From contig WWBZ02000007.1 of the NCBI GenBank assembly GCA_011503125.2, positions 1-64,000 on the forward strand: a DNA stretch of 64,000 bases, given 5' to 3'. A program made the position numbers and the translations under genes. Origin of the DNA: Botryosphaeria dothidea. Taxonomy: Eukaryota; Ascomycota; Dothideomycetes; Botryosphaeriales; Botryosphaeriaceae. Shown piece by piece: positions 10,195 through 22,878 of this stretch. How positions within the stretch are numbered: the first letter of the stretch is position 1; the number at the start of each line of letters is the position of its first letter. The notes below the pieces were generated by a model. That model saw nothing but the letters and a program-made list of their open reading frames with translations, was not told the origin of the DNA and ran no database searches.

Positions 10195-13100
10195 ATGTGC
10201 AGGCTCGGCTCCGGCCGGGCCAAACCGCTTGACTTTTTGTCCACTGGTAGTCTACGCTTAGTTCCCTCCTAGTCCTATTCTAGTTCCCTTAGAGCTCTTG
10301 TCGGTCCTTCTGTTTTAGGTACGTGTCTAGCGCTGCTATGTCCTATAGTGCTAATACCGGTTCCCATGTTGGCCTTGTATACCCTTCCTATTTGACTTAG
10401 TACTAGAGTTGGCGCCTCCTTTACCCTAGTTTTCTTGCCATTCGTTTACTTAAGACTGCCTCCACTCTCTATTCGTCTTAACTATCTACTTAAACTGGTG
10501 GAGGTTAGTAGTCGTCTTATTCTTAGCTTGGTAAGGGGTCTGTTCCTACTGGCCGGAGTAGGTCTATATTAAAGACGTTATATACCGCTCCGGGAATATC
10601 TAATTTATAGCTATAGAATCTAACTACCTCGATAATAGTAAACTTAGCTACCTTATTATCGAGCTTCTTACTTAGCCTATCCGTTCTTAGATTCTTTAGG
10701 TATAGCTAGACCTTATTACCTACCTTATACGTAGGGGATAGGTTTCTTCGCCGGTTTACTTGCCGTTCCTATTCTTATTAGGTATCTACTATAGCTATCT
10801 ATGCCTAGTCCGTTACCTCTTTAATCTTTGCCACGATTACTTCTACCCTTACTACTAAAGAGTCCCTCTAAAGGTCGCCGGGCTAGAGGTCTTCGGATAA
10901 CTCTAGAGGCTCGAGGTAATATCCGTAGGAGAGAAAGAACGGGCTTGCCTATATTATAGCCGAGGTCCTCCTATTAAGAGCTAGCTAGACTATTAGTAGC
11001 TAGTCCGCTTAGTCTTATTAGTAGTAGTCCACGAATAGTACTAGCTTCCTTTCTACTTTAATATTTATCCTCTCCGTTAATCCGTCCGTTTAAGAGTAGT
11101 AGGCCGTTAAGATACGCCTCTTAATCTTAAGTAGTTAATAGATACGTTACTAGAGAAGGCTAACGAACTACGTTCCCCTATTAGATATAATTACCGTTGG
11201 GATTCCGTAGTTCCGGTAGAAGTATATAATAAAGAGCCTTATAATAGTTTCCGTCTTAGTATTCGGGCAGGCCTTAAGGGTTACTTCTTTCCCTAGCCTA
11301 TCGGTAATTACTATAAGTATCTCGCACCCGTTGCTTAATAATAGGGGCCCAATAAAGTTAATAGAGATCTCTCTCTATTAACGACTTGGTACTGGTAACG
11401 GTTTAAGTAACCCTTACTTCCGATCCCTCTAGACCTTAGTCCTTCCACAGACGTTATAGTTCCTATAAAACCTCCGGATATCGTTAACGAATCCTGGCTA
11501 GAAGAAGTACCTTACTACGAGGGAGGTAGTTTAAACGCGTCCGGGGTGTGCCGAGAGGGGAGAGTTATATATCTCTTAGATAATCCTTATTCGTAGTAGC
11601 TCGGAGTCCGGTACCTATTTCCTTTCCCTAAAGAGGAGGTTTCCTTAATAGTCTAGTAAACACTCCGCGATCGAGATCTTGAACTTAGTTATAAACTCCG
11701 GTAGGAAGGTCCCTTCTCCTCGTTGTACTGCTTCCCGGAGTTGCTTTAGTACTTAGTCTTATTAGAGTGCCTCTTGCTATTGTTCCTTAAGGGAAGGTAG
11801 TTCTTGTCCGAGTTGTCCTGGTCGTGCCTGTCGAGGTTCGACTGCTATAGCTTCTTCTAATAATAGCAGGTCTCCGTTATCCTAGTTTCCTTGCTCTTCT
11901 AGGTCTTCCGGTGAGCCTGTGTTTAGCACGAGTCCTTAGGCCGTTGTTTAGAGCAGTTAAGCCGTCCTTTGTTCGAGCCTTTCGTCTATATCCGTAGTTA
12001 GTAGGTCCTGGTCCCTTCTTGTTAATGCGTCCGCCAATCCGTTAGTCTTTCCTAGCGTATATTCAATAATAAAGGAGAAGCGGCTAAGCTCTCTCTACTA
12101 TCGAATCTGCCTCTTAGAGAGTCTCCTCGCAGTAGTAAAGTACTCTAAGTTCTTATAATTAGTAAGGATCTTAAACTAGTATAGCCCCTTTAGTTTAGTA
12201 TCCTACTAGCGTAAGCACTTAACTACTACAAGTAGTTCCTTATCGTAGATTAGGTAGTTATATTCCGCGGGTAGGTTCTTTTTCGAGAAGAACGCTACGG
12301 GCCGTAGAAAACCATCGTTATCGAACTGTTGGAGCACCCCTCTAGTACAGTATCCTAAGGAGTCCGTGGCGAGAATTATCTCCCGTTCCGGGTCGAATTA
12401 TATAAGGACCGGTACCGTGATAAAAGCCTTTTTCAATTTCCTAAACGCGAGCTCGGTTTCCTAGTTCTATTAGAAGGGCACGTTCTTCCTCGTAAGTAAT
12501 ACTAGAGGGGCTACTAGGTTAGAAAAGCCCTTAATAAAACGCCGATAGAAGTTCGTAAAACCGAGGAAACTAAGTACGCCCTTTGCCGTAGTAGGAGCTT
12601 TCTATTCTTAAATTACTTTAATCTTTTCCGGGTCTATATAGATACCTTTACCTGCTTCGATAATATACCTAAGATACTTAGTCGACTAGACTTCGAATTC
12701 GCATTTCTTTAGGTCGAGTTGTAGACCTACAGCATCTAATTTCTCTAAGACCTTATCGACCTTTTCCCGGTACTCCCGGCGGGATCCGTCCGTAAAGATT
12801 AGGATATTATCTACGTACGCGGAGACAAAATCGTTAAGGAAGTCCTTTAGGGTCTAATTAATATACCGTTAGAAGGTACTTGGGGCATTTGCTAGTCTAA
12901 AAGGTGTCACTAGCCATTCGAAGAGTCCAAATCGGGTCCGGAATACTATTAACCACTCGCTTCCCTCCGCGATTCGTATCCGATAGAAGATAGTAGTTAT
13001 ATCTAGTTTCGTAAACCATCTTGCTTTGCTAATCCGATTAAGGGTCTCCTAGATCAGTGGTAGGGGATAGCGGTCCTTTCTCGTAATTTAATTAAGAGCC

Positions 13101-15225
13101 CGGTAGTTATAGTAGAAGCGTAGGCCTCCGCCTAGTTTCTTAATAAATAGTACGGGAGCAGCAGCCGGGGAATTGCTTACCCGGATAAACCCCTTATCGA
13201 GTAGTTCGTTAAGAGTCTTCCTAAGTACTAGAAGCTCGTTACGGGATATATTATATAGGGGTCCCTATAGGGCGTCCGGTATTTTGCCGTTGCTATCCTT
13301 TTCTAATTCGATTTAGTAGTTAATTCTAGGCCGGTGCGGTAGGAGTTTATCTGCCTCCTTCTTGTTAAATAGGCGTATCTATCGAGGGTCTACCTAGCTA
13401 GGTAGCCGGGCCTAAGTATCCGTAGGGGTTTTCTCTTAAAGAGCCTTATTAATATCCGCTAGGCTCGCTATAAAGACTTAGTACCCTTTCTTTTCTCGGT
13501 TCCTTAAGAGATAACTAAAGATAGAGGCTCCGATGAGCTTACCCTAAGGGCTAGGAAGATCTATTACTTATTTTACTACTAGCCCTATATCCTTAAAGGT
13601 AATAGTCCGTTTACTTTAATCGAGTACCGCTTTTTCCTATACTATCTATAGGCTTCCTAATATTAGGTCGTAACCGGAAAGCCTAGGCACGATATAGAAG
13701 AATATACGCTTCTAGTAGTAGCCTCTAATATCTACCTTAGCCTAGGTAATCTCGTCTATTTTCTATTCTATAGGTATAAGTCCGTTTAGTATCCTTAGGG
13801 AGATCTTTATACGCGGGAGGTTATAGCGTTTAGTAAAACCGTGGCTTATAATAGCGTAGAATTTATAACTAGTATTAGCGAGAGCTTTACCGAAAGACTC
13901 TTTATTAATTATAACTAGGGTAAGGAGTAAATCTTATTCTAGCTTACGTTGCTGCTTACGCTATTCGTTCCGCACTTCCTACTTTTCCTCTACTATAGGC
14001 TCCTACCTACGATTTTCGATAGGAGCTTTTAGTTTTCCGACTGCTAGGAGGAGGACTCGTCCTCTAAGTCTTCTAGTTCCGGTCCCACGTATTCCTCCTA
14101 TTAGGTAGGCTTTGCGAGCCTTACTAGCCTCCTTAGTAGCAGCTATGAGCACTAGGCAACCCTATATATAGAGTCGCCACAGCGTAGGCAACGACCCTTA
14201 TCCTTGCGTCTTTATATCTCTTACTCGTCTACCCACTTAACACGACGTCCTTAGGCGGCCCTTATAGGCCCTATAGGTTCCTATTCTATTTTATCTTACT
14301 AGGGCGTGGTCGGCTTTGGCTTGGACCCTAGCTGCCTGCCAGTAGACCCTACCGAGCTAACTTTATTCTAACCACGCCACCAGTCTTGTTGCCAGCCCTG
14401 CTAGGGCTTCTTACCCGTATTGCGTAGGTTAAACGCTTCTAGTTGGTTACTAACACGTTTTAACTCCGTGCAGTAGTTCTCGAAAGACTAGCTAGTATTC
14501 CCAAGGCCGATTATACTTCGCTAGAGCTCCTGGCTAAGTCCTGCTTCTAGGTAGGCCTTAAGGATCTCGTCCGGCTAGTTGGTGCCTCCCGCCTCTAGTA
14601 CGAGTTTGCGGAATTCGGTAAAGTACTCTATGAAAGGCTTGTTAGTTTGGCGTAGCTTATATAGCTTACGTTAGGCCTTCTCTTACACGTGGGGGTCGCT
14701 AAATAATAGGCGTAGCTAATCTAGTAGGCACTAAGCAGTTATGCTAGTCGTATTAGTACTAGCTTATACCTAGGGCTATAGCTAACGAGCTGCTTCGCCC
14801 CTAAGCCGATTATAAAGTATAAAAAACTTCGTAGCTTTAGTATAACTCGTATAGTCTACGACGAGTTTAGCTTGGGCCTAGGTAATCTAAGGCTCGAGTT
14901 CTTCTCTATTACCCGAAAACTCGGCGAGAGGGCTAAGGTTCTTCGTGGGGCCTATCTTAGTAGGGTGGCTAGTAGGTCCTAACTTAGGGGTAGGGGGGTC
15001 CGAGGCAATTCCGGCTACCCTAGCCTCCTTTTCTCCGGCCTCCCCTAAGAGTTATATAGAAGGGGTTTAGGCGCCTCCCACCTTTAAGAGTTCCTCCTTC
15101 TCCTCCTTAAGCTATATAACCTCTTAGATAAGAGTATCTATTCGTACTATTATTTGTAGTAGTAACCGCTTCGTTTCTTAGTTCTCTTAAGCCTATAGCT
15201 CTTATCTATACTCTTAAGGACTTAT
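10195..15225 (-). pseudogene. Gypsy-A gag-pol relic (minus copy)
   Basis: Approximate limits. Read on the minus strand: Gag, then a zinc knuckle starting CLRCGDS (about 14180), aspartic protease, RT with catalytic box YVDN instead of YVDD (12806-12817), integrase with SNRGT instead of SDRGT (about 11175), and a C-terminal chromodomain (about 10310-10420). The chromodomain places it among chromoviruses, whose chromodomain guides integration to modified histones. Many TAG/TAA codons replace Gln and Trp. Both catalytic Asp losses are TpG-to-TpA changes, so RT and integrase are dead even apart from the stops. Confidence 0.85.
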
Positions 15226-15230
15226 ATCGA

Positions 15231-15300
15231 GTAATTCCGGTAATTCCGGTAATTCTAGTAATTCTAGTAATTCTAGTAATTCTAGTAATTCTAGTGCGTA
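15231..15300. repeat. 9-bp repeat in Gypsy-A leader
   Basis: Seven to eight units of ATTCTAGTA/ATTCCGGTA between the 5' LTR and gag. The mirror-image array in the plus copy is at 16164-16226. Confidence 0.8.
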
Positions 15301-15352
15301 ACTATGCTAGTAATCCGATATCTAGTAAGTCTAATATAGGAAGTCTAGCTAA

Positions 15353-15536
15353 TATTAGGGCTTAACCTTAGGATGATCGCTGAAAGGTATATTACGCTAT
15401 ATACGTTAAGCTAGACTTAAGGAGAAAGAAGAGAAGACGTAGAAGAAAGGAAAGAGTTATATATAAGGGAGGCTTGGCGTTACGTGACCCGCCGATGATC
15501 CTCTAAGGCTTAATCCTAAGGCTTTAGACTCTAACA
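15353..15536 (-). repeat. Gypsy-A 5' LTR (minus copy)
   Basis: Same 184-bp length as its partner; its outermost TG has become TA (TATTAGGG for TGTTAGGG). No clear tRNA primer-binding site could be read in the adjoining leader. Confidence 0.88.
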
Positions 15537-15541
15537 TCCCG

Positions 15542-15916
15542 TGCTCCTATAGTAACCCTTAGGCTTTCTACCGGGCGTAAACGAGATAGGAGATAGTAGT
15601 AGGAAACGTTAAGTATAAAGAAAGTATTAGGAGGGTTCTAAGGAGTAGACGGCGGAACGTATTTATATCTCGTTAGGTAGGTCGTTTAACTACTACTGCT
15701 AGGTAGTAATCTTTAATTTTTCTAGGAAGTTAACTAGTAGATCTCTTCCTAGCTTCGTTAAGAATAGATCCTTAGGGTCGAGTCTCTATTTTCCTAGTAC
15801 CTTCTTTATAGAGATCTAAAGGTTTTTATAAAGTCGGTACTTAGTAAGTAGATAGTAGGAGGTCTAAGTAGTTATCCGGTTATAGCGGTACTTATCGTCT
15901 TTGGAGAGGTTAAAAC
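15542..15916. other. Spacer between inverted Gypsy-A copies
   Basis: About 375 bases of RIP-altered, AT-rich sequence with no gene, LTR or tandem repeat that I recognise. It is the pre-existing target DNA, continuing at 21938 on the far side of the plus copy. Confidence 0.5.
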
Positions 15917-15921
15917 GGTAG

Positions 15922-16105
15922 TGTTAGAGTCTAAAGCCTTAGGATTAAGCCTCAGAGGATCATCGGCAGATCACGTGACGCCAAGCCTTTCTTGTATATA
16001 ACTTTCCTCTTTCTTCTACGACTTCTTCTCTTTCTTCTTAAGTCTAGCTTAACGTATATAGCGTAATATACCTTTTAGCGATTATCCTAAGGTTAAGCCC
16101 TAATA
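15922..16105 (+). repeat. Gypsy-A 5' LTR (plus copy)
   Basis: Starts TGTTAGAG; its last bases CTAATA are RIP-changed from CTAACA. It contains CACGTGAC and the TATA-like GTATATAACT. Confidence 0.88.
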
Positions 16106-16249
16106 TTAGCTAGACTTTCTATATTAGACTTACTAGATATCGGATTACTAGCATAGTTACGCACTAGAATTACTAGAATCACTAGAATTACTAGAATTAC
16201 TAGAATTACCGGAATTACCGGAATTACTTAATATAAGTCCTTAAGAGCA

Positions 16250-19200
16250 TAGACAAGAGCTATAGGCTTAAGAGAACTAAGAAACGAAGCGGTTACTGCT
16301 ACAAATAATAGCACGAATAAATACTCTTATCTAAGAGGTTATATAGCTTAAGAAGGAGAAGGAGGAACTCTTGAAGGTGGGAGGCGCCTAAACCCCTTCT
16401 ATATAACCCTTAGGGGAGGCCGGAGAAAAGGAGGCTAGGGTAGCCGGAATTGCCTCGGACCCCTCTACCCCTAAGTTAGGACCTACTAGCTACCCTACTA
16501 AGATAGGCCCTACGAAGAACCTCGGCCCTCTCGCCGAGTTTTCGGGTAATAGAGAAGAACTCGAGCCTTGGATTACCTAGGCCCAAGCCAAACTCGTCGT
16601 AGACTACACGAGTTACACTAAAGCTACGAAGTTTTTTATACTTTATAATCGGCTTAGGGGCGAAGTAGCTCGTTAGCTATAGCCCTAGGTACAAGCCAGT
16701 ACTAACACGACTAGCATGACTGCTTAGTGCCTACTAGATCAGCTACGCCTATTATTTAGCGACCCCTACGTGTAAGAGAAGGCCTAACGTAAGCTACATA
16801 AGCTACGCCAAACTAACAAGCCCTTTATAGAGTACTTTACCGAATTCCGTAAGCTCGTGTTAGAGGCGGGAGGTACTAACTGGCCGGACGAGATTCTTAA
16901 GGCCTACTTAGAAGCAGGGCTTAGCCAGGAGCTCTAACGAAGCATAATTGGCCTTAGGAGCATAAGCCAGTCCTTTAAGGACTACTACACGGAGCTAAAA
17001 CGTGTTAGTAACTAACTTAAAGCCTTCAACCTAAGGAATATAGGAAAGAAGCCCTAGTAGGGCTGGCAATAAGACTAATAGCGTGGTCAAAATAAGGTTA
17101 GCTCGGTAGGGTCTACTGGCAGGCAGACAGGGTCTAAGCCAAAGCCGACTACGCCCTAGTAAGACAAAATAGACTAAGAACCTATAGGGCCTATAAGGGC
17201 CGCCTAAGGACGTCGTGTTAAGTAGGTAGACGAATAAGAGATATAGAAACGTAAGGATGAGGGTCGTTGCCTACGCTGTAGCGACTCTAGACATAGGGTT
17301 ACCTAGTGCCTATAGCTGCCACTAAGGAGGCCAGTAAGGCTTACAAAGCCTACCTAATAGGAGGAATACGTAGGACCGGAACTAGAAGACTTAGAGGACG
17401 AGTCCTCCTCCTAGCAGTCGGAAAACTAAAAGCTCCTATCGAAAATCGTAGGTAGGAGCCCATAGTAGAGGAAAAGTAGGAAGTGCGGAACGAATAGCGC
17501 AAGCAGCAACGCAAGCTAGAATAAGATTTACTCCTTATCCTAGTTATAATTAATAAAGAGTCTTTCGGTAAAGCTCTCGCCGATACTAGTTATAAATTCT
17601 ACGCTATTATAAGCCACGGTTTTGCTAAACGCTACAACCTCCCGCGTATAAAGATCTCCCTAAGGATACTAGACGGACTTATACCTATAGGATGGAAAAT
17701 AGACGAGGTTGCCTAGGCTGAAGTAGATATTAGAGGCCACTGCTAGAAGCGTATATTCTTCTATATCGTGCCTAGGCTTTCCGGTTGCGATCTAATATTA
17801 GGAAGCCTATAGATAGTATAGGAAAAAGCGGTACTCGATTAAAGTAAACGGACTATTACCTTTAAGGATATAGGGCTAGTAGTAAAATAAGTAATAGATC
17901 TTCCTAGCCCCTAGGGTAAGCTTATCGGAGCCTCTATCTTTAGTTACCTCTTAAGGAACCGAGAAAAGAAAGGATACTAAGTCTTTATAGCGAGCCTAGC
18001 GGATATTAATAAGGCTCTTTAAGAGAAAACCCCTACGGATACTTAGGCCCGGCTACCTAGCTAGGTAGACCCTCGATAGATACGCCTATTTAATAAGAAG
18101 GAGGCAGACAAACTCCCACCGCACTAGCCTAGAATTAACTACTAAATCGAATTAGAAAAGGATAGCAACGGCAAAATACCGGACGCCCCATAGGGACTCC
18201 TATATAATATATCCCGTAACGAGCTTCTAGTACTTAGGAAGACTCTTAACGAACTACTCGATAAGGAGTTTATCCGGGTAAGTAATTCCCCGGCCGCTGC
18301 TCCCGTACTATTTGTTAAGAAACTAGGCGGAGGTCTACGCTTCTGCTACGACTATCGGGTACTTAACCGGATTACGAGAAAGGACCGCTACCCCTTGCTA
18401 CTTATTTAAGAGACTCTTAATAGAATTAGTAAGGCGAGATGGTTTATAAAGCTAGATATGACTACTACCTTCTACCGGATACGAATTACCGAAGGAAGCG
18501 AATGGTTAACGGCATTCCGGACTCGATTTGGACTCTTCGAATAGCTGGTGACGCCCTTTAGACTGGCAAACGCCCTAAGCACCTTCTAACGGTATATTAA
18601 TTAGACCCTAAAGGACTTCCTCGATGACTTTGTCTCCGCGTACGTGGATAATATCTTAATCTTTACGGATGGATCCCGCCGAGCGTACCGGGAAAAGGTT
18701 AATAAGGTCTTAGAGAAACTAGATGCTATAGGTCTATAACTTAACCTAAAGAAATATAAATTCGAAGTCTAGTCGACTAAGTATCTAGGGTATATTATCG
18801 AAGTAGGCAAAGGCATCCGTATGGACCCGGAAAAGACTAAGGCAATTTAAGAGTAGAATACTCTAACTACGGCAAAAGGAGTACTCGGTTTCCTCGGTTT
18901 TGCGAACTTCTATTAGCGTTTTATTAAGGGCTTTTCTAACCTAGTAGCCCCTCTAGTATTACTTACGAGGAAGAACGTACCCTTCTAGTAGAACTAGGAA
19001 ACCGAGCTCGCGTTTGGAAAATTAAAAAAGGCTTTTATTATGATACCGGTCCTTATGCAATTCGACCCGGAGAGGGAGACGATCCTCGCCACGGACTCCT
19101 TAGGATACTATATAGGAGGAGTGCTTTAACAGTACGATAACGACGGTTTCCTACGTCCCGTAGCGTTCTTTTCGAAGAAGAACCTACCCGCGGAATGTAA

Positions 19201-21243
19201 CTACCCGATCTACGACAAGGAACTACTCGTAGTAGTCAAGTACCTACGCCAGTGGGATGCCGAGCTAAGGGGACTGCACTAGTTCAAGATCCTTACCGAC
19301 TATAAGAATCTAGAGTACTTTACTACGGCGAGGAGACTTTCCGAGAGGCAGATTCGATAGTAGAGGGAACTTAGCCGCTTTTCCTTTATTATCGAATATA
19401 CCCTAGAAAGGACTAACGGACTGGCCGACGCATTAACAAGAAGGGACTAAGACTTGCCTACAACGGATATGGACGAGAGACTTGAATAAAGAACGGCTTA
19501 ATTACTCCAGTCAATGCCCCATAGATTAGTCCTCAACACTGGATTACCAGAGGACCCTAAAGAACAAGAATAGAGTAATGAAGATTTACTTCTATCTGAA
19601 GAAGCTATGGCAATTAAACCTCGACAAGCACGACCAGGATAATAAGCACGAGAACCCCCTTTCCTAAAGGATCAATGGTAAGAGGCACTCTAGCAGGACT
19701 AAGTGTTAAGGCAACTCCGGGAAGCAGTACAACGAAGAGAAAGGACCTTCCCACTAGAGTTTGCAACTAAGTTTAAGATCTCGATCGCGGAGTGTTTACT
19801 AGACTATTAAGGAAACCTCCTCTTTAGGGAAAGGAGATAGGTACCGGACTCCGAGCCACTACGAACAAGAATTATCTAAGAGATGCATGACTCTCCCCTC
19901 TCGGCACACCCCGGACGCGTTCAAACTACCTCCCTCATAGTAAGGCACTTCTTCTAGCCAGGATTCGTTAACGATATCCGGAGGTTTTATAGGAACTATA
20001 ACGTCTATGGAAGGACTAAGGTCTGGAGGGATCGGAAGCAAGGGTTACTCAAACCGTTACTAGTACCAAGTCGTCAATGGAGAGAGATCTCTATTGACTT
20101 TGTTGGGCCCCTACCATTGAGTAACGGATGCGAGATGCTTATAGTAATCACTAATAGGCTAGGGAAAGGAGTGATCCTTGAGGCCTGCCCGAATACTAAG
20201 ACGGAAACTATTACAAGGCTCTTTATTGCATGCTTCTACCGGAACCACGGAGTCCCAACAGTAATAGTATCTAATAGGGGAACGTAGTTCGTTAGCCTTC
20301 TCTAGTAACGTATCTATTAACTACTTAAGATTAAGAGGCGCATCTTAACGGCCTACTACCCTTAAACGGACGGATTAACGGAAAGGATAAATACTAAAGT
20401 GGAAAGGAAGCTCGCGCTATTCGTGGAGTACTATTAACAAGACTAGGCGGACCGGTTACCGGTAGTCCAGTTGGCTCTTAACGGAAGAACCTTAACTACG
20501 ACGCAGGCAAGCCCGTTCTTTCTTTCCCACGGGTACTATCTCGAGCCTCTAGAGCTATCCAAAGATATCTAACCTAGTAACCTCTAAAGGGACTCCCTAG
20601 TGGCAAGGGCCGATATAATCGTAGCAAAGATTAAAGAGGTAACGGACTAGGCACAAATAGCAATAGCGGATATATAGCAGGAATAGGAACGGTAGGCTAA
20701 CCGGCAAAGGAACCTATCCCCTGCGTATAAGGTAGGTGATAAGGTCTAGCTATACCTAAAGAACCTAAGGACGGATAGACTAAGCAAGAAGCTCGATAAT
20801 AAGGTAGCTAAGTTCACCGTTATCGAGGTAGTTAGATCCTATAGCTACAAGTTGGATATCCCCGGAGCGGTGCACAACGTCTTTAACGTGGACCTACTCC
20901 GGCTAGCGGGAACAGACCCTTTGCTAAGCTAAGTATAGGACGACTATTAACTACTACCGGTTTAGGTAGATGGTTAAGACGAATAGAGGGTGGAGGGAAT
21001 CCTAGATGAACGAATGGCAAGGAAACTAGGATAAAGGAGCCGCCAACTCTAGTATCAAGTCAAATGGGAAGGGTATGCAAGGCTAACATAGGAACCGGTA
21101 TTAGCACTACAGGACACAGCAGCGCTAGACACGTACCTAAAATAGAAGGACCGATAAGAGCTCTAGGGAACCGAGCGGAGACTATAGGTGGACAAAAGGT
21201 TAAGCGGTTTAGCCCGGCCGGAGCCGAGCCTGCACACACTAGA
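16250..21243 (+). pseudogene. Gypsy-A gag-pol relic (plus copy)
   Basis: Approximate limits. Gag (about 16330-17200) leads to a zinc knuckle starting CLRC (about 17268). The protease has ADTSYKFYAIIS near 17580. The RT box is YVDN (18641-18652). The integrase zinc region has HDSPLSAHPG near 19888 and both its cysteines are Tyr (RNYNVYG). Integrase catalytic positions read ITNRLGK and SNRGT, so two Asp are lost. The chromodomain has YQVKWEGY near 21055. Stops are TAG/TAA at expected Gln and Trp codons. The plus copy keeps more CpA and TpG in its 3' half than the minus copy. Confidence 0.87.
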
Positions 21244-21551
21244 TAAGCACTATACTACCCGCCCTAAGGGCGAGCGAGGCATAAGCGGTTACCTGGTATG
21301 GGTATTATAGACTATAGGACCTAGTCCCGTGCCGGACAACCCTCTCCCTGCTAATAGGTAGGCCCTTAATTCGACAGCTAGTCGACAAGCTTATAGGAGC
21401 CAATTAACTAAGGGATGTCGCCACCCCAAGGCACGTATCACCGCACCTGCTGTCGGTCAGCCAAGTTTCCAACTATACTATGTAGCCGTTTAATGGTTCA
21501 GGGTTCGCTTTTTCAACCTATATACCCATACCCACTAAAAACGCGACCGAC

Positions 21552-21653
21552 AAGCAAGCAAGGCAAACAGGGCAAGTGGGGCAAGCAGGGCAAGCAGGAC
21601 AAGCAAGGCAAACAGGGCAAGCAGGGCAAGCAGGGCAGGCAGGGCAGGAAGGG
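21552..21653. repeat. 9-bp minisatellite in Gypsy-A 3' region (plus copy)
   Basis: About eleven units of GCAAGCAGG/GCAAACAGG. It corresponds to 9795-9879 in the other copy but has more units. Confidence 0.85.
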
Positions 21654-21685
21654 TCAAAAAAAAAAACAGGGAAAGGTCAAAAAGC

Positions 21686-21728
21686 AACAGTCCCCACCCG
21701 GATTCGAACCCGTAACCTCTCGAACCGG
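21686..21728 (-). other. tRNA 3'-half-like segment (plus Gypsy-A copy)
   Basis: The reverse complement has the B-box GGGTTCGAATCCGG, as in the copy at 9704, next to the purine tract and 3' LTR. One base differs from that copy (GTAACC against GCAACC). Confidence 0.65.
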
Positions 21729-21748
21729 GAGGAGGAGGGGGGGGGTGA

Positions 21749-21932
21749 TGTTAGAGTCTGAAGCCTCAGGATCAAGCCTCAGAGGATCATCGGCAGATCA
21801 CGTGACGCCAAGCCTTTCTTGTATATAACTTTCCTCTTTCTTCTACGACTTCTTCTCTTTCTCCTTAAGTCTAGCTTAACGTATATAGCGTAATATACCT
21901 TTTAGCGATTATTTTAAGATTAAGCTCTAATA
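21749..21932 (+). repeat. Gypsy-A 3' LTR (plus copy)
   Basis: TGTTAG start; terminal TA replaces CA. A purine tract (GGGAGGAGGAGGGG type) immediately precedes it at about 21727-21748 and is the likely plus-strand primer. Confidence 0.88.
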
Positions 21933-21937
21933 GATAG

Positions 21938-22243
21938 AGATAGAACTTAAAGTAGCTATATTCTATCTTTAGCTAGTAGTAGGCTAAGGCTATCTTCTAT
22001 ACGTTAGTAGAAAGGTTTAAACCTTCGCCTAGCTACTAATTTAAATCTTTACTTATAAAGAAAATCTAGAGTAGACTTAAGCTTCTTCTTATACTATAAG
22101 ACTTTTAACTTTAACTATACTATAATAGTAGCTAATTAAGGCCGGAGTTTTATTAGTAGATATAGAGGTAGCCTTCTTAATAAGTAAATCTATCTTCTCG
22201 TTTCTTTATATACTAATATATTCTAGGTACTATTCTAGGGTAA
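21938..22243. other. RIP-altered target DNA, no gene
   Basis: AT-rich sequence with almost no CpA or TpG. I see no domain, LTR or tandem repeat. It separates Gypsy-A from the first SINE. Confidence 0.45.
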
Positions 22244-22258
22244 CTATATTTCTTCGAG

Positions 22259-22783
22259 GGCGGGGTAGTATATTAGTAGAGTATACTTCTATAGTAACCT
22301 AGCCTTTCTAAAGTAGTATAGATTCTAAGTTCGAATCTTAGACCGCTTATCTACTCGTAGTATATACGTCTTACGTTAAAAGTATACGTACCCGCGTTCT
22401 CTCTAGCGGTAATAAGGGAAAGAAGAGCTAGCTAGGCGCTTCTAAAAATAAATTTTAAGAGCGCTTTACTAGCGCTTATAAATAGATAAGCCGGAACTTC
22501 TTACGGCTTAGTCTTAAGATTTATAGTTACCTCTCTCTATAGTTTCTCCCTCTTAGCTACTCTTTCTACTTTAGATACTACTACTAGTATATAAAAAAAA
22601 ACTATACTAAATAGAGTATCTACGGATACTACTATTATAAATAGAAAAGATTTTTACCCGGGCTATTCTAAGAAAGTAGCTACGGTTTCTTCTTCTATAT
22701 ATACCCTTATAGATAGCTATAGCTATATAGATCCTTCGGAGAGCTAAATTAGCTTAATTAAATTTATCTATCTATCTATCTAT
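22259..22783 (+). mobile_element. SINE copy 1 (tRNA-headed)
   Basis: Starts with the same GGCGGGGT head as SINE copy 2. It has the Pol III B-box sequence AAGTTCGAATCTTAG (about 22327-22342), a body of about 400 bases, and ends in (TCTA)n. Flanked by a 15-bp TSD with one mismatch (22244-22258 and 22780-22794, overlapping the tail). RIP has changed many TpG to TpA, including in box A. It has only one of the two internal direct-repeat units seen in copy 2. Confidence 0.85.
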
Positions 22784-22878
22784 ATTTCTCCGAGTAATTA
22801 ACTCTCTAGCTAGTATAATAGCTATATCTAAGCGGGTCTACTCTAGTATATTTATAGGTATTAATAGCCGTTTAATAG

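Larger units (their letters stand above)
9500..15536 (-). mobile_element. Gypsy-A LTR retrotransposon, minus copy, complete but RIP-inactivated
   Basis: Bounded by 184-bp LTRs (9500-9683 and 15353-15536) and by a perfect 5-bp TSD, TCCCG (9495-9499 and 15537-15541). The element is 6037 bp. Order on the minus strand is 5' LTR, gag with zinc knuckle, protease, RT, integrase, chromodomain, a 3' region with a 9-bp minisatellite and a tRNA-like piece, a purine tract, and the 3' LTR. LTR differences include CpA-to-TpA and TpG-to-TpA changes. It forms an inverted pair with the copy at 15922. Confidence 0.92.
15922..21932 (+). mobile_element. Gypsy-A LTR retrotransposon, plus copy, complete but RIP-inactivated
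   Basis: 184-bp LTRs at 15922-16105 and 21749-21932. Flanks are GGTAG (15917-15921) and GATAG (21933-21937), a TSD with one mismatch. The element is 6011 bp and colinear with the minus copy at 9500. It has the same minisatellites, tRNA-like piece and chromodomain. The two copies form inverted arms of about 6 kb around a 385-bp centre. Confidence 0.9.

Noticed and set aside
21415..21828. 137-codon frame with a Gly-Lys-Gln repeat
   Set aside because: Same minisatellite and tRNA-like segment in the plus Gypsy-A copy, running into the LTR.
22321..22345. Functional tRNA gene at the SINE heads
   Set aside because: Only boxes A and B are tRNA-like; no full cloverleaf can be drawn, and the segments sit inside TSD-flanked SINEs.
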